Source: Flavobacteriales bacterium CG_4_9_14_3_um_filter_40_17 (GTDB lineage: Bacteria > Bacteroidota > Bacteroidia > Flavobacteriales > Flavobacteriaceae). Taken from it: a stretch of 32,097 nucleotides of DNA. This document shows positions 23,691-32,097 of the stretch, piece by piece. The stretch covers positions 1-32,097 of the forward strand of contig PFUR01000067.1 in assembly GCA_002790195.1 (NCBI GenBank). Reading direction: 5' to 3'. Under the pieces are notes generated by a model. The model was given only the letters and a program-made list of their open reading frames with translations, was not told where the DNA came from and searched no databases. The position numbers and the translations under genes are program-made. Numbering within the stretch: position 1 is the stretch's first letter; the number at the start of each line of letters is the position of its first letter.

Positions 23691-26687
23691 ATGAAGCTTA
23701 AAAAATTTAAATTACTATTAGTGACTTTACTATGCTTATTCTTTGCGCAAGCATATTCGCAAGACGTTAAAATTTCAGGGACTATTCTGGATGACCAAGG
23801 CCAGCCCCTACCCGGAGCGAACGTTTTCCAAAAGGGTACAGTTAATGGCACCCAGACAGATTTTGATGGTAAATTTTCATTAACTGTCAGTGACTTGAAC
23901 GCCACACTAACCATTTCCTTTATTGGATTTACAACTCAGGAGGTTCTGGTTAATGGTCAAACCAACTTCACAATATCATTGGTGGCCAGTGCTGCCGCAC
24001 TCGATGAGGTTGTTGTGGTGGGATATGGTACTCAAAAGAAAAGTGATGTTACGGGCGCCATTACATCGGTATCCGGCAAAGCCTTAAACGAAACCAGTGA
24101 AAGTAATGCGTTGAATGCACTTGCGGGCAAAGCAGCTGGGGTTCAAATAAGCGTTACGAATAACAACCCCGGAAGTTCGCCAAGCATCCTGGTGAGAGGG
24201 AGAAGCTCCTTAAACTTTTCAAACGAGCCTCTATTAGTTATTGACGGAATTCCTTTGGAAGGCAATCTTTCAGATGTTAATTCGTCTGACATAGCCTCAA
24301 TTGAGGTGTTAAAAGATGCATCTTCAGCCGCAATTTACGGTGCCAGAGGCGCAAACGGCGTTATTTTGATTACAACAAAGAGGGGTAAATCCGGGAAACC
24401 AAGCTTTAACTACAGTACCTATTATGCCATTTCTAATCCGGGTGAGGATTTTGACCTTCTGAATTCCGAGCAATGGGTAGCCATGAGGTTGGAGGCTGTA
24501 AGAGCCGCCAAAGACCAAAAACAAGGCGTTCCGGTTGGGACAAATCCAATCCCTTCCATTGAAAGCGCGTTAGAACCCCTACAGTTACAAGCCTTTCAGG
24601 CAGGTGTAGATACAGACTTTCAAGGTTTGGCTTTTCAAAGCGGTTTGCAAATAAACCATCAACTCGGCGTAACCGGCGGAACGGAAAAATTGCGATATGC
24701 ACTCTCTGCTAATTATTTTAAACAGGAAGGTATTCTTGGTCCGGCTCAATTCGAGAGATATTCCTTTCGAACCAATCTCGACTTTGATTTGACTAAAAAG
24801 TTGAAAATCGGTATTTCCCAACAAGTCGGATTCGGCCTAAGAGGCGATACTGATCCTATAAGTGCTATTGTGCAAAACAGCCCCCTAACCCCCCCCTTCA
24901 ATGAAGATGGCACACCAACAACAGATCCGTTGTCAGATGGGCTTGTTTGGAACCCGCTTAATAACTTAGATACAGACAATAAAATTGATCGGACAAAGAA
25001 CTTCAGGTATTTTGCCAACATTTTTGCTTCGTACAAAATTTTTAGCGACCTAAAATACACATTCAGTGTCCAACCGCAATTTGAAACGCTCAGGAGGACA
25101 ACCTTCGATGGCAAATTGAGTGCGTTTGGCCGGGGTGTTCGAAATAAAGCAAGCAAAGACATTTCTATTAACACATCCTTTGTCATAGAAAATGTATTGG
25201 ATTATAAAAAAGTCTTTAATGAAGTCCACTCCCTCGACGCAACATTCCTTTATAGTTTCCAGAATTCAGAAAGAGATTTCACTACGGTTGGTGTAAGTGG
25301 TCTTGCTTCCGATTCACAAACATTCAACAATCTTAGCGATGGGGAAGTGGTCGATTTTAGAGACAGTTTTTTAGATACGGAAGATTGGACATCTTTTATG
25401 GCCAGATTCAATTACGCATATAAAGGCAAATACCTTTTAACCCTTACCGGGCGATATGACGGTTCTTCTAAACTATCACAAGGTAATAAATGGGGATTTT
25501 TTCCTTCCGCTTCAGTGGCCTGGAAAATATCAGAGGAAGATTTTTTTAAAAATCAAACTCTCGTCTCCGATTTAAAACTTAGGTTTGGATACGGCCAAGT
25601 GGGCCGAAACCCAATTAGTCCTTTTACGTCTTTCGGTAGCCTTGGCCGGACTGAAGGATCCTTTGGAGGTAATGCAGCCTTTGGGTTTACACCCCTTGAA
25701 ATAGCAAACCCCAACTTAAAATGGGAAAAAACAAAAACGTTTAACGTAGCAATAGACTTTGCTTTGATGCAAAACAGAATTTCAGGTTCCATTGATTATT
25801 ATAATAATACAACAACCGATCTTTTATTAAACAGGCTTTTGCCGGCAACCTCCGGATTTCAATCTATTTTACAAAATATAGGTGAAACAGACGGTGAAGG
25901 TGTAGATGTTACACTAAGCACTATAATTATAAACACGGGGGACTTCAAATGGACTACAGACTTCAATTACTCTGTAAACAGTAATACGATTGTCGAACTT
26001 TCAAGGGGAAAACTAGACGACGTTGGGGATCAGCGATTTATCGGGAAACCTTTGAGCGTGTTTTTCGATCGCGTTTTCGACGGTATCTGGCAGTTAGACG
26101 AAGTAGCGGAAGCCGCCAGTTTTGGCAGAAGACCCGGAGATATAAAATTGAAGGATTTAAACAACGACGGCGTTATCAATGATGACGATAGAAGGATAAT
26201 AGGTCAACGAGATCCTAAGTGGACCGGAGGGCTTACCAGCAAGATGGAATATAAAGGTTTTGATTTAACGGTAGTTGTGCTGACCAGTCAAGGCAATGTC
26301 ACACGATCAAGACTGTTGCAAAATGCCAATACTTTGTTTGGAAGATTTAACAACCTCAATGTGAATTTCTGGACTCCTGAAAACCCGAGTAACAAGTTTC
26401 CGAGACCAAATTCCAATCAAGAGCGGCCTTTGGATTCCCAGGTGTTGAATTTTGTAGATGCGTCTTTTACAAGAATACGCGACATTACACTTGGTTATAC
26501 TTTCAAAAGCAACAGCAAAGTGGCTAATTATCTTAAATTAGAAAACCTAAGACTTTATGCCACCGCTCAAAATCCTTTTCTTTTTACTGCGGAAGATCTG
26601 GATGGCTTTGATCCTGAAGTTGGAGCAAGTTCCAATTTTTTACCCAGTCCAAAAACGTTTTTGTATGGCATCAACGTATCATTTTAA
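23691..26687 (+). CDS. SusC/RagA-family TonB-dependent outer-membrane transporter (PUL2)
   Basis: A 998-residue TonB-dependent barrel. Order: signal peptide (1-24, ending AYSQD), carboxypeptidase-regulatory-like domain (about 27-100), the SusC motif LDEVVVVGYGTQKKSDVTGA (about 105-124), a plug domain (about 118-230, with ILVRGRSSLNFSNEPLLVIDG and AAIYGARGANGVILITTK) and a barrel ending in FLYGINVSF. It differs clearly from the PUL1 SusC in the barrel and is not a recent copy. Its SusD partner begins 25 bases after its stop. The gene faces away from lacI and has operator-like sites at its promoter, so it is probably LacI-controlled. The cargo is unknown; the downstream enzymes suggest a glycoside that is opened by oxidation. 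Confidence 0.96.
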   Translation: MKLKKFKLLLVTLLCLFFAQAYSQDVKISGTILDDQGQPLPGANVFQKGTVNGTQTDFDGKFSLTVSDLNATLTISFIGFTTQEVLVNGQTNFTISLVASAAALDEVVVVGYGTQKKSDVTGAITSVSGKALNETSESNALNALAGKAAGVQISVTNNNPGSSPSILVRGRSSLNFSNEPLLVIDGIPLEGNLSDVNSSDIASIEVLKDASSAAIYGARGANGVILITTKRGKSGKPSFNYSTYYAISNPGEDFDLLNSEQWVAMRLEAVRAAKDQKQGVPVGTNPIPSIESALEPLQLQAFQAGVDTDFQGLAFQSGLQINHQLGVTGGTEKLRYALSANYFKQEGILGPAQFERYSFRTNLDFDLTKKLKIGISQQVGFGLRGDTDPISAIVQNSPLTPPFNEDGTPTTDPLSDGLVWNPLNNLDTDNKIDRTKNFRYFANIFASYKIFSDLKYTFSVQPQFETLRRTTFDGKLSAFGRGVRNKASKDISINTSFVIENVLDYKKVFNEVHSLDATFLYSFQNSERDFTTVGVSGLASDSQTFNNLSDGEVVDFRDSFLDTEDWTSFMARFNYAYKGKYLLTLTGRYDGSSKLSQGNKWGFFPSASVAWKISEEDFFKNQTLVSDLKLRFGYGQVGRNPISPFTSFGSLGRTEGSFGGNAAFGFTPLEIANPNLKWEKTKTFNVAIDFALMQNRISGSIDYYNNTTTDLLLNRLLPATSGFQSILQNIGETDGEGVDVTLSTIIINTGDFKWTTDFNYSVNSNTIVELSRGKLDDVGDQRFIGKPLSVFFDRVFDGIWQLDEVAEAASFGRRPGDIKLKDLNNDGVINDDDRRIIGQRDPKWTGGLTSKMEYKGFDLTVVVLTSQGNVTRSRLLQNANTLFGRFNNLNVNFWTPENPSNKFPRPNSNQERPLDSQVLNFVDASFTRIRDITLGYTFKSNSKVANYLKLENLRLYATAQNPFLFTAEDLDGFDPEVGASSNFLPSPKTFLYGINVSF

Positions 26688-26712
26688 TATATTAATTTAC
26701 TAATATTCAGAT

Positions 26713-28308
26713 ATGAAAAAACTAAAAATAATTCTCGTATTATTGATACTTCTATCATCCTGCGTAGCTGACAATTTATCCGAAAAAATTACAGGCGATC
26801 TAACGGCAGAGGGTGTATTTACCGATGAAGAAGGAATTGGCTTGGCGCTCAACGGAGCCTATTCCGCTTTCACATCTTTCGTTGGCAGTGGAAACAGTGG
26901 CAATCGCGAAACCGGATGGACTTTAATTGCGATGGGAACAGACACTTATACGAACGGTTCGGATGGAAATTTTAAATCTTTTAACACCTATAATACGGAT
27001 TTAAATGCTAGCTCAGTGGTTGTTAAAGAGCCTTGGGAAGATTTCTACAAAGGAATAAACTCGGCTAACGCGGTTATCGGACGGACTCCGGATGTGATTT
27101 CCGATCCCGAAAAATTAAAAAACATTTTAGGGCAAGCTCATTTTTTAAGAGGCTATTATTACTTCTGGTTGGCACGTATCTGGGGGCCTGTTCATTATAC
27201 GGATCAGGAAACAATAGGTGTCGAGACAGAAGCGACAAGAATGCCATTGGATCAATTGTACCCTAAGATTATTGAAGATATGGAGTTTGCAGAACAAAAT
27301 TTACCTGCTTCCCAAAATGATTTTGGTAGAGCTACATCATGGGCTGCTAAGACTGCCTTGGCTGACATCTATCTCACCTTGAAAAACTACGACAAGGCTG
27401 CGCAATATGCCGAGGAAGTAATTAACAACGGCCCTTTTAGTTTGGTAAAACCATTTGCGAATTTATGGAAATTGGATAATGAAAATAATCCGGAAGTCAT
27501 TTTGTCTGCTCAGTTCGCAGACAATACAGAGTTTGACAACGGGGGAAATCCTGCACATTTGTTTTTTCTAATGGAATATGACAAATTACCGGGTATGGTG
27601 AGGGATGTCGTAAATGGCAGGCCTTGGAAAAGATTCAAACCAACCAATTATCTGCTGAATCTATATGATTTAGAAGATCAAAGATATGACGGAACTTTTA
27701 AAACCGTATGGCTTGCAAACAACCCAAAATCTGCTCCTCCCGGAGTACAAGTAGGCGATACGGCAGTTTGGCTACCAAGAAAAACTTTAACACAAGCCGA
27801 AAAGGATAGCCGCCCGTTTGGTGTTAACATCTTTAATCAAGAGGAATACACCGAAAAAACATATCCAGCTACAAAAAAATGGGTGCAACCAAATCGTGTC
27901 TCTGTTAATGAAACGTCAGGTGGCAGGGATTTTATTGCGTGGCGATTGGCTGAGGTTTATCTAATTGCATCTGAAGCAAATGCACTTAAACCGGCTCCAA
28001 ATCAAATAAAGGCACTTGAATATCTCAATGAAGTCCGGATGAGAGCCTATGGTGTTGATAATGTTTCCTCCCTTCCTCCAATATCCTCTGTAACTATCGA
28101 TGTAATCTTAGAAGAAAGAGCCAAAGAATTAGCGCAGGAAGGCAAACGTTGGTTCGATTTGGTTAGAACCGGTAAACTAGTGGAGCGTGTCAGATTACAC
28201 AATCCCCAAGGAGCTCCGAACATTCAGGATTTTCACATGTTAAGACCTATTCCGCTTACACAAATAGACAGAACTTCTACGGATTTTCCACAAAACCCGG
28301 GATATTGA
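26713..28308 (+). CDS. SusD/RagB-family glycan-binding lipoprotein (PUL2)
   Basis: A 531-residue surface lipoprotein with the lipobox LLSSC (Cys17). It partners the PUL2 SusC as the substrate-binding lid. SusD hallmarks are GQAHFLRGYYYFWLARIWGPV (about 136-156), RATSWAAKTALADIYLTL, DFIAWRLAEVYLIASEANAL and, near the end, RAKELAQEGKRWFDLVRTG and QNPGY. The length is typical. It is preceded by 25 bases and followed by a hairpin terminator, which may attenuate rather than fully stop transcription into the enzyme genes. Codon use seems more AT-rich, with many AGA arginine codons, than in the two enzyme genes downstream (judged by eye, not counted). Confidence 0.95.
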   Translation: MKKLKIILVLLILLSSCVADNLSEKITGDLTAEGVFTDEEGIGLALNGAYSAFTSFVGSGNSGNRETGWTLIAMGTDTYTNGSDGNFKSFNTYNTDLNASSVVVKEPWEDFYKGINSANAVIGRTPDVISDPEKLKNILGQAHFLRGYYYFWLARIWGPVHYTDQETIGVETEATRMPLDQLYPKIIEDMEFAEQNLPASQNDFGRATSWAAKTALADIYLTLKNYDKAAQYAEEVINNGPFSLVKPFANLWKLDNENNPEVILSAQFADNTEFDNGGNPAHLFFLMEYDKLPGMVRDVVNGRPWKRFKPTNYLLNLYDLEDQRYDGTFKTVWLANNPKSAPPGVQVGDTAVWLPRKTLTQAEKDSRPFGVNIFNQEEYTEKTYPATKKWVQPNRVSVNETSGGRDFIAWRLAEVYLIASEANALKPAPNQIKALEYLNEVRMRAYGVDNVSSLPPISSVTIDVILEERAKELAQEGKRWFDLVRTGKLVERVRLHNPQGAPNIQDFHMLRPIPLTQIDRTSTDFPQNPGY

Positions 28309-28329
28309 TTGATTTGATTTTTGTTTAAT

Positions 28330-28370
28330 ACCCCTTTTTATTTTATCCAACGAAGTGGGAAGGGGTTTTT
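28330..28370 (+). terminator. Hairpin terminator after susD of PUL2
   Basis: ACCCCTT (28330-28336) pairs with AAGGGGT (28360-28366), followed by TTTT. The loop contains a minor CCA/TGG stem. It separates the susCD transcript from the enzyme genes, which therefore probably have an extra promoter in 28371-28535 (a TATATTTA near 28469 is a weak candidate). Confidence 0.6.
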
Positions 28371-28535
28371 AATTCAATATCTTAAATAAACTAGATTGTT
28401 TTAAACACAAATACTGTCAAATTAATGAAATTTGTCCTATTATTTTTCAAAGCAAAAAGAGTACGCTATATTTAGTGTGAAATTTTTAAACCTAAAAGGT
28501 ACGAAATTAATATTTAAATCATAAACCCATTTCTA

Positions 28536-29915
28536 ATGAAATCAACAACAAAAGTCTTTTCACCCCAATTCATTCCGGTTCTATTTGTCCTGATGCTTTC
28601 AAGCTGTGCAGAAACCATAAAAGACACCACCCCTTGGGTCGATTTGTTCGACGGGCAAACGCTCAGCGGCTGGGTCATCAAAGGAGGGCATGCGAACTAT
28701 GAAATTAAGGAGGGTGTCATCATTGGGTCCTCTGTGTCCGATTCGCCCAACACCTTTTTGACTACCAACAAAATGTACGGTGATTTTATCCTAGAACTCG
28801 ATTACAAAGTTGACTCGACCATGAATTCCGGGATTCAAATCCGAAGCAACAGTTTTCCTTATTACAGGGATGGGGTTGTACATGGCTATCAAATAGAGAT
28901 TGATCCATCGAAACGGGCTTGGAGTGCAGGTATTTATGACGAACAAAGAAGAGGATGGTTGTGTAATCTGGAAGATAATCCTGCTGCGCAAAAAGCTTTT
29001 AAACAAAATGACTGGAACCACTACCGCATCGAAGCTATCGGCGATACCATCAAGACATGGATTAACAACGTGCCGGCAGCCTATCTCATTGATGACAAAA
29101 CGGCTTCCGGATTTATCGCATTGCAAGTGCACAGTGTGCGGGAAGGACAAAAAGAAGGTACTCAAATCGTTTGGAAAGATGTTAAAATCCTCACGGACAA
29201 CCTTTCCAAATACACCCAAAAATCGCCTTTGACACCCGTTACTACCAAAAATAAACTCACCATCGATGAAGAAAAAAAAGGTTGGAAACTCCTCTGGGAC
29301 GGGAAAACAACGGACGGTTGGCGCGGTGCCAAATTAGATAAATTCCCTGAACAAGGATGGCAAATTGAAAATGGCGAACTCACAGTTTTGGCTTCTGATG
29401 GAGCCGAAGCCGCGGCAGGGGGCGATATCGTGACCACCGAATTATACGGTGATTTCGAACTCAAAGTAGATTTTAAAATTACCAAAGGAGCCAACAGCGG
29501 CATCAAATATTATGTGGACACCGGCCTCAACAAGGGAGAAGGCTCTGCCATCGGGTTGGAATACCAAATTTTGGATGATGAAAATCATCCCGATGCCAAA
29601 CTCGGCAACCATGAGGGAAGCAGAACGGTTGCCTCCCTGTACGATCTCATCAAAGCCAATCCAATTAAACCCATCTATCCAATCGGTCAATGGAATACCA
29701 CAACTATCATCTCAAAAAACAACCACGTCGAACATTGGTTGAACGGCATGAAAGTCCTCGAATACGAGCGTAAAAGCCTCGAATTCCGAAAATTGGTTTC
29801 GGAAAGTAAATACGTTGATTGGCCTAAATTCGGTGAAGCCGATAAAGGCCTCATCCTGTTGCAAGATCACGGCAACCGGGTCTCGTTTAGAAATGTAAAA
29901 ATTAAAACCTACTAA
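28536..29915 (+). CDS. Lipoprotein with two DUF1080 domains (3-keto-disaccharide hydrolase family, PF06439)
   Basis: A 459-residue lipoprotein (lipobox LSSC, Cys24) with two different DUF1080 beta-sandwich domains in one chain. Domain 1 (about 33-220) begins WVDLFDGQTLSGWV and contains YGDFILELDYKVDSTMNSGI and DGVVHGYQIEID. Domain 2 (about 235-459) begins WKLLWDGKTTDGWRG and contains YGDFELKVDFKITKGANSGI and an EYQILDDENHPD motif. DUF1080 enzymes act on 3-keto glycosides, cutting the glycosidic bond after C3 oxidation. The domains are homologous but clearly diverged, so they may do different steps. The next gene, 3 bases downstream, is an oxidoreductase able to supply the keto group. Lipidation and the partner's Tat signal place both outside the cytoplasm. 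Which residues are catalytic I cannot say. Confidence 0.9.
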   Translation: MKSTTKVFSPQFIPVLFVLMLSSCAETIKDTTPWVDLFDGQTLSGWVIKGGHANYEIKEGVIIGSSVSDSPNTFLTTNKMYGDFILELDYKVDSTMNSGIQIRSNSFPYYRDGVVHGYQIEIDPSKRAWSAGIYDEQRRGWLCNLEDNPAAQKAFKQNDWNHYRIEAIGDTIKTWINNVPAAYLIDDKTASGFIALQVHSVREGQKEGTQIVWKDVKILTDNLSKYTQKSPLTPVTTKNKLTIDEEKKGWKLLWDGKTTDGWRGAKLDKFPEQGWQIENGELTVLASDGAEAAAGGDIVTTELYGDFELKVDFKITKGANSGIKYYVDTGLNKGEGSAIGLEYQILDDENHPDAKLGNHEGSRTVASLYDLIKANPIKPIYPIGQWNTTTIISKNNHVEHWLNGMKVLEYERKSLEFRKLVSESKYVDWPKFGEADKGLILLQDHGNRVSFRNVKIKTY

Positions 29916-29918
29916 CGC

Positions 29919-31259
29919 ATGACTACCAGAAGAAATTTTATCACAAAGACAGTTTTGGGAAGTGCCGCAATGGCAGTGGGAACTACTGCCATGAGTATGT
30001 CGGCAAGTAGTTACCGGCGCATCATCGGTGCCAACGACCGGTTGAACGTGGCCATCGCAGGACTGGGACGAAGATTGGGCGCCTATTACGAACCTATTGC
30101 CAAAAAAGAGTCGAATGTGCATTTGATGTATTTGTGCGATGTCATGGAAAGCCAACGCACAAAAGCATTAGAAAGTTTTTCGCCCTACATTGACTACAAA
30201 CCCAAATTGGAAAACGATATCCGCAAAGTCATCGATGACCCCAAAGTGGATGTCTTGTTCAACGCCACCCCCGATCACTGGCATACGCCGGGTTCTATCC
30301 TAGCGATGAAAGCCGGGAAAAATGTCTATGTCGAAAAACCATGCAGCCACAATTTGCATGAAAATGAATTATTGGTGAAGGCCGCCAAACAATACAACAA
30401 AGTGGTGCAAATGGGCAACCAGCAACGTTCGTCCGATCATACCATCGAAATCATCAAGGGAATCCACAACGGTATCATTGGAACGCCTTACAAAGCAGTC
30501 GCTTTTTACACCAATCATAGGGGGGAAGTACCAACACAGAAAAAAACGCCAATCCCGCAAGGTTTAGATTGGGATTTGTTCCAGGGACCTGCACCACGAA
30601 GAGAATATACCGAAGAAACCTGGAATTACAACTGGCATTGGTACGGCTGGGATTATGGTACTGCCGAAGCAGGTAACAACGGCACCCACGAACTGGATGT
30701 GGCACGTTGGGCTTTGCAGGTTGACTTTCCACAGTATGCGGAGGTGGAAGCAGCCAAACGGCATTTCTCCGGCGATGGTTGGGAAATGTACGACACCATG
30801 CAGGCCACTTTTCGATTCAAAGACCATAAAATCATCCAATGGGATGGCAAAAGCCGCAATGGGTACGACACTTACGGAGGCGGTCGCGGCACCATTATTT
30901 ACGGCAGTGAAGGCGCGGTTTTTGTCGATCGCGGAAAATATATCCTCACCGACCGGAGCGGCAAAATAGTCAAAAACAGCCAAGCTACTTCACAAGAAGC
31001 AGGCAACGTGTTGGGTGGTGGTGGTGATATGACTACGGCTCATGTGTTGAACTTTTTTGATACCATCCGGGGCAAAGCAAAATTGAATGCCCCTATTGAT
31101 GATGCTTCCATCAGCATGGCAATGGTGCATTACGCCAACATTGCTTACCGCATCGGAAAAGGATTTGATATTGACAGTGAAAACGGTATCATCTACGACC
31201 GAGATGCCATGAAACTGTGGTCAAGAACTTACGAAAACGGCTGGGAACCAAAATTGTAA
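29919..31259 (+). CDS. Tat-exported Gfo/Idh/MocA-family NAD(P)-dependent oxidoreductase
   Basis: A 446-residue sugar dehydrogenase of the Gfo/Idh/MocA family. The N-terminus has a twin-arginine signal (TRRNFITK, Arg4-Arg5, then a hydrophobic stretch to about residue 30), so the enzyme should be folded with its cofactor and exported to the periplasm. The Rossmann domain (about 42-165) has NVAIAGLGRRLG as the dinucleotide loop and the family EKP motif at Glu139-Lys140-Pro141. The C-terminal sheet domain carries GTHELDVARW with His257 and Asp260, the catalytic pair of the family. It starts 3 bases after the DUF1080 gene and is thus in the same operon. The likely reaction is oxidation of a glycoside at C3 to the 3-keto form used by the DUF1080 protein. 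The substrate is unknown. Confidence 0.92.
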   Translation: MTTRRNFITKTVLGSAAMAVGTTAMSMSASSYRRIIGANDRLNVAIAGLGRRLGAYYEPIAKKESNVHLMYLCDVMESQRTKALESFSPYIDYKPKLENDIRKVIDDPKVDVLFNATPDHWHTPGSILAMKAGKNVYVEKPCSHNLHENELLVKAAKQYNKVVQMGNQQRSSDHTIEIIKGIHNGIIGTPYKAVAFYTNHRGEVPTQKKTPIPQGLDWDLFQGPAPRREYTEETWNYNWHWYGWDYGTAEAGNNGTHELDVARWALQVDFPQYAEVEAAKRHFSGDGWEMYDTMQATFRFKDHKIIQWDGKSRNGYDTYGGGRGTIIYGSEGAVFVDRGKYILTDRSGKIVKNSQATSQEAGNVLGGGGDMTTAHVLNFFDTIRGKAKLNAPIDDASISMAMVHYANIAYRIGKGFDIDSENGIIYDRDAMKLWSRTYENGWEPKL

Positions 31260-31343
31260 TGCACATTTTTTCCAAGATGAAATAATTAAATTGAGGTCGG
31301 TATTTAATTTCATATCATTAAAGCCACATAAAACATAGAAAAA

Positions 31344-32097
31344 ATGGAAATTTTCAAGGGTCAAAACCTCATAGAGTTTGCTGAACGCTTCAAAACCGAC
31401 CAAGATTGCAGGGAATATCTCTCAAAAATCAAGTGGTCGGAGCAATATATTTGCAGAAAATGTAACCATACAAAGAGTCAAATACGTAAAGATTTTGCGA
31501 GAACTTGCAATATTTGTAGCGATACCGAATCCGCGACGGCAAATACTTTATTCCATAAAGTGAAATTTGGGCTAAAAAAAGCATTTTTCATATGCTTTGA
31601 AATGGATACGACCACAAAAAGCCTTTCTGCATCTCAAACCGCAGTTCGCTTTGGAGTTCAAGAAAAGACAGCAAGACTGTTTATGCAAAAAGTTCGTGAA
31701 GCCATGAAATCTAGTGAAGATTTCCCTATGAAAGGCATCGTAAATGTTGATGAATACGTTGTTGGTGGCTACGAAGAAGGTAAGCCTGGCAGAAGTACAA
31801 CAGTTCAAAGAAAAAAGCGGTATGTGCTGTGGAACTTACTGATAACGGAAAAAGTGAAACGTTTTTACACCTTTCAAATCCCGGATTATTCAGCTAAATC
31901 ATTGCGAAAAATGTTCGATAAGCACATTGATAAAAAGGCAAAAATCACTACTGATAAGTGGAAAGGTTACAATCCTATTGCTAAGGATTATGATTTAACA
32001 CAAATATTAAGTGATAAAAGGGCAAACTTTAAAGCCTTGCATGTAATGATTCATCAAGTTAAATCTTGGATAAGAACCACTTATTCTTGGGTAAGCG
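31344..32097 (+). CDS. IS1595-family transposase, partial (runs off window)
   Basis: An ISXO2-like DDE transposase, open from the ATG at 31344 to the window edge (251 residues seen). The N-terminal zinc ribbon is visible as CRKC (about 37-40) and CNIC (about 55-58). The catalytic domain shows NVDEYVVGGYEEGKPGR with Asp136 and TTDKWKGY with Asp204. It then enters HVMIHQVKSWIRTTYSWVS, the region before the family's final motif, which would lie outside. The visible frame is undamaged. I could not identify a terminal inverted repeat in the 84 bases between the oxidoreductase stop and the ATG. It marks the downstream border of PUL2 and is evidence for local genome mobility. Confidence 0.88.
   Translation, partial: MEIFKGQNLIEFAERFKTDQDCREYLSKIKWSEQYICRKCNHTKSQIRKDFARTCNICSDTESATANTLFHKVKFGLKKAFFICFEMDTTTKSLSASQTAVRFGVQEKTARLFMQKVREAMKSSEDFPMKGIVNVDEYVVGGYEEGKPGRSTTVQRKKRYVLWNLLITEKVKRFYTFQIPDYSAKSLRKMFDKHIDKKAKITTDKWKGYNPIAKDYDLTQILSDKRANFKALHVMIHQVKSWIRTTYSWVS

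Noticed and set aside
28418-28434. CAAATT/AATTTG inverted repeat before the DUF1080 gene
   Set aside because: A 6-bp AT-only repeat in AT-rich DNA is expected by chance; it does not match the LacI-type sites.
31260-31343. Left terminal inverted repeat of the IS1595-type element
   Set aside because: The right end is outside the window, so no repeat can be matched, and no known end sequence is recognisable.

Overview
The window looks like the chromosome of a Bacteroidota bacterium, most likely a marine-type member of the Flavobacteriaceae. Two SusC/SusD pairs are present, promoters match the TTG / TAnnTTTG pattern, start codons lack Shine-Dalgarno sequences and have A-rich leaders, lipoproteins have SusD-like signal peptides, and the DNA is AT-rich. 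I see no tRNA, rRNA, CRISPR array or prophage.

Layout. 1-1177 (minus strand): a purine nucleoside phosphorylase cut by the window edge, preceded in the same operon by a DUF2064 glycosyltransferase-like gene. 1372-17055 (plus strand): a beta-1,3-glucan (laminarin-type) polysaccharide utilisation locus, called PUL1 here. It holds a membrane-spanning beta-propeller/HTH regulator with a TTG start, a 330-base control region with repeats, SusC, SusD, a large five-module surface glycan-binding lipoprotein, a GH16 lipoprotein, a GH3 beta-glucosidase lipoprotein and a secreted GH16 that overlaps the GH3 gene. A long perfect hairpin separates PUL1 from the convergent rseP site-2 protease gene (17100-18416, minus). 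18624-22057 (plus): a ChaN-like protein, an exported M20 peptidase and an MFS transporter.

22125-31259: a second sugar locus, PUL2. A LacI-type regulator (minus) is divergent from SusC, SusD, a lipoprotein with two DUF1080 (3-keto-disaccharide hydrolase family) domains and a Tat-exported Gfo/Idh/MocA oxidoreductase. The 507-base divergent region carries three related sites built on GTGTGCGC/GCGCACAC; one overlaps the probable susC -7 box and one lies in the susC leader. The window ends inside an IS1595-family transposase gene (31344 to the edge).

How the genes work together. PUL1 is a self-contained laminarin system. The surface GH16 and binding protein catch and cut the glucan, SusCD imports oligosaccharides, and the secreted GH16 and the GH3 finish them to glucose, under the propeller/HTH sensor. 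PUL2 has no classical glycoside hydrolase. Its enzyme pair fits an oxidative route: the oxidoreductase makes a 3-keto glycoside and the DUF1080 protein breaks the glycosidic bond. PUL2 is the most interesting part of the window, and its substrate cannot be read from the sequence.
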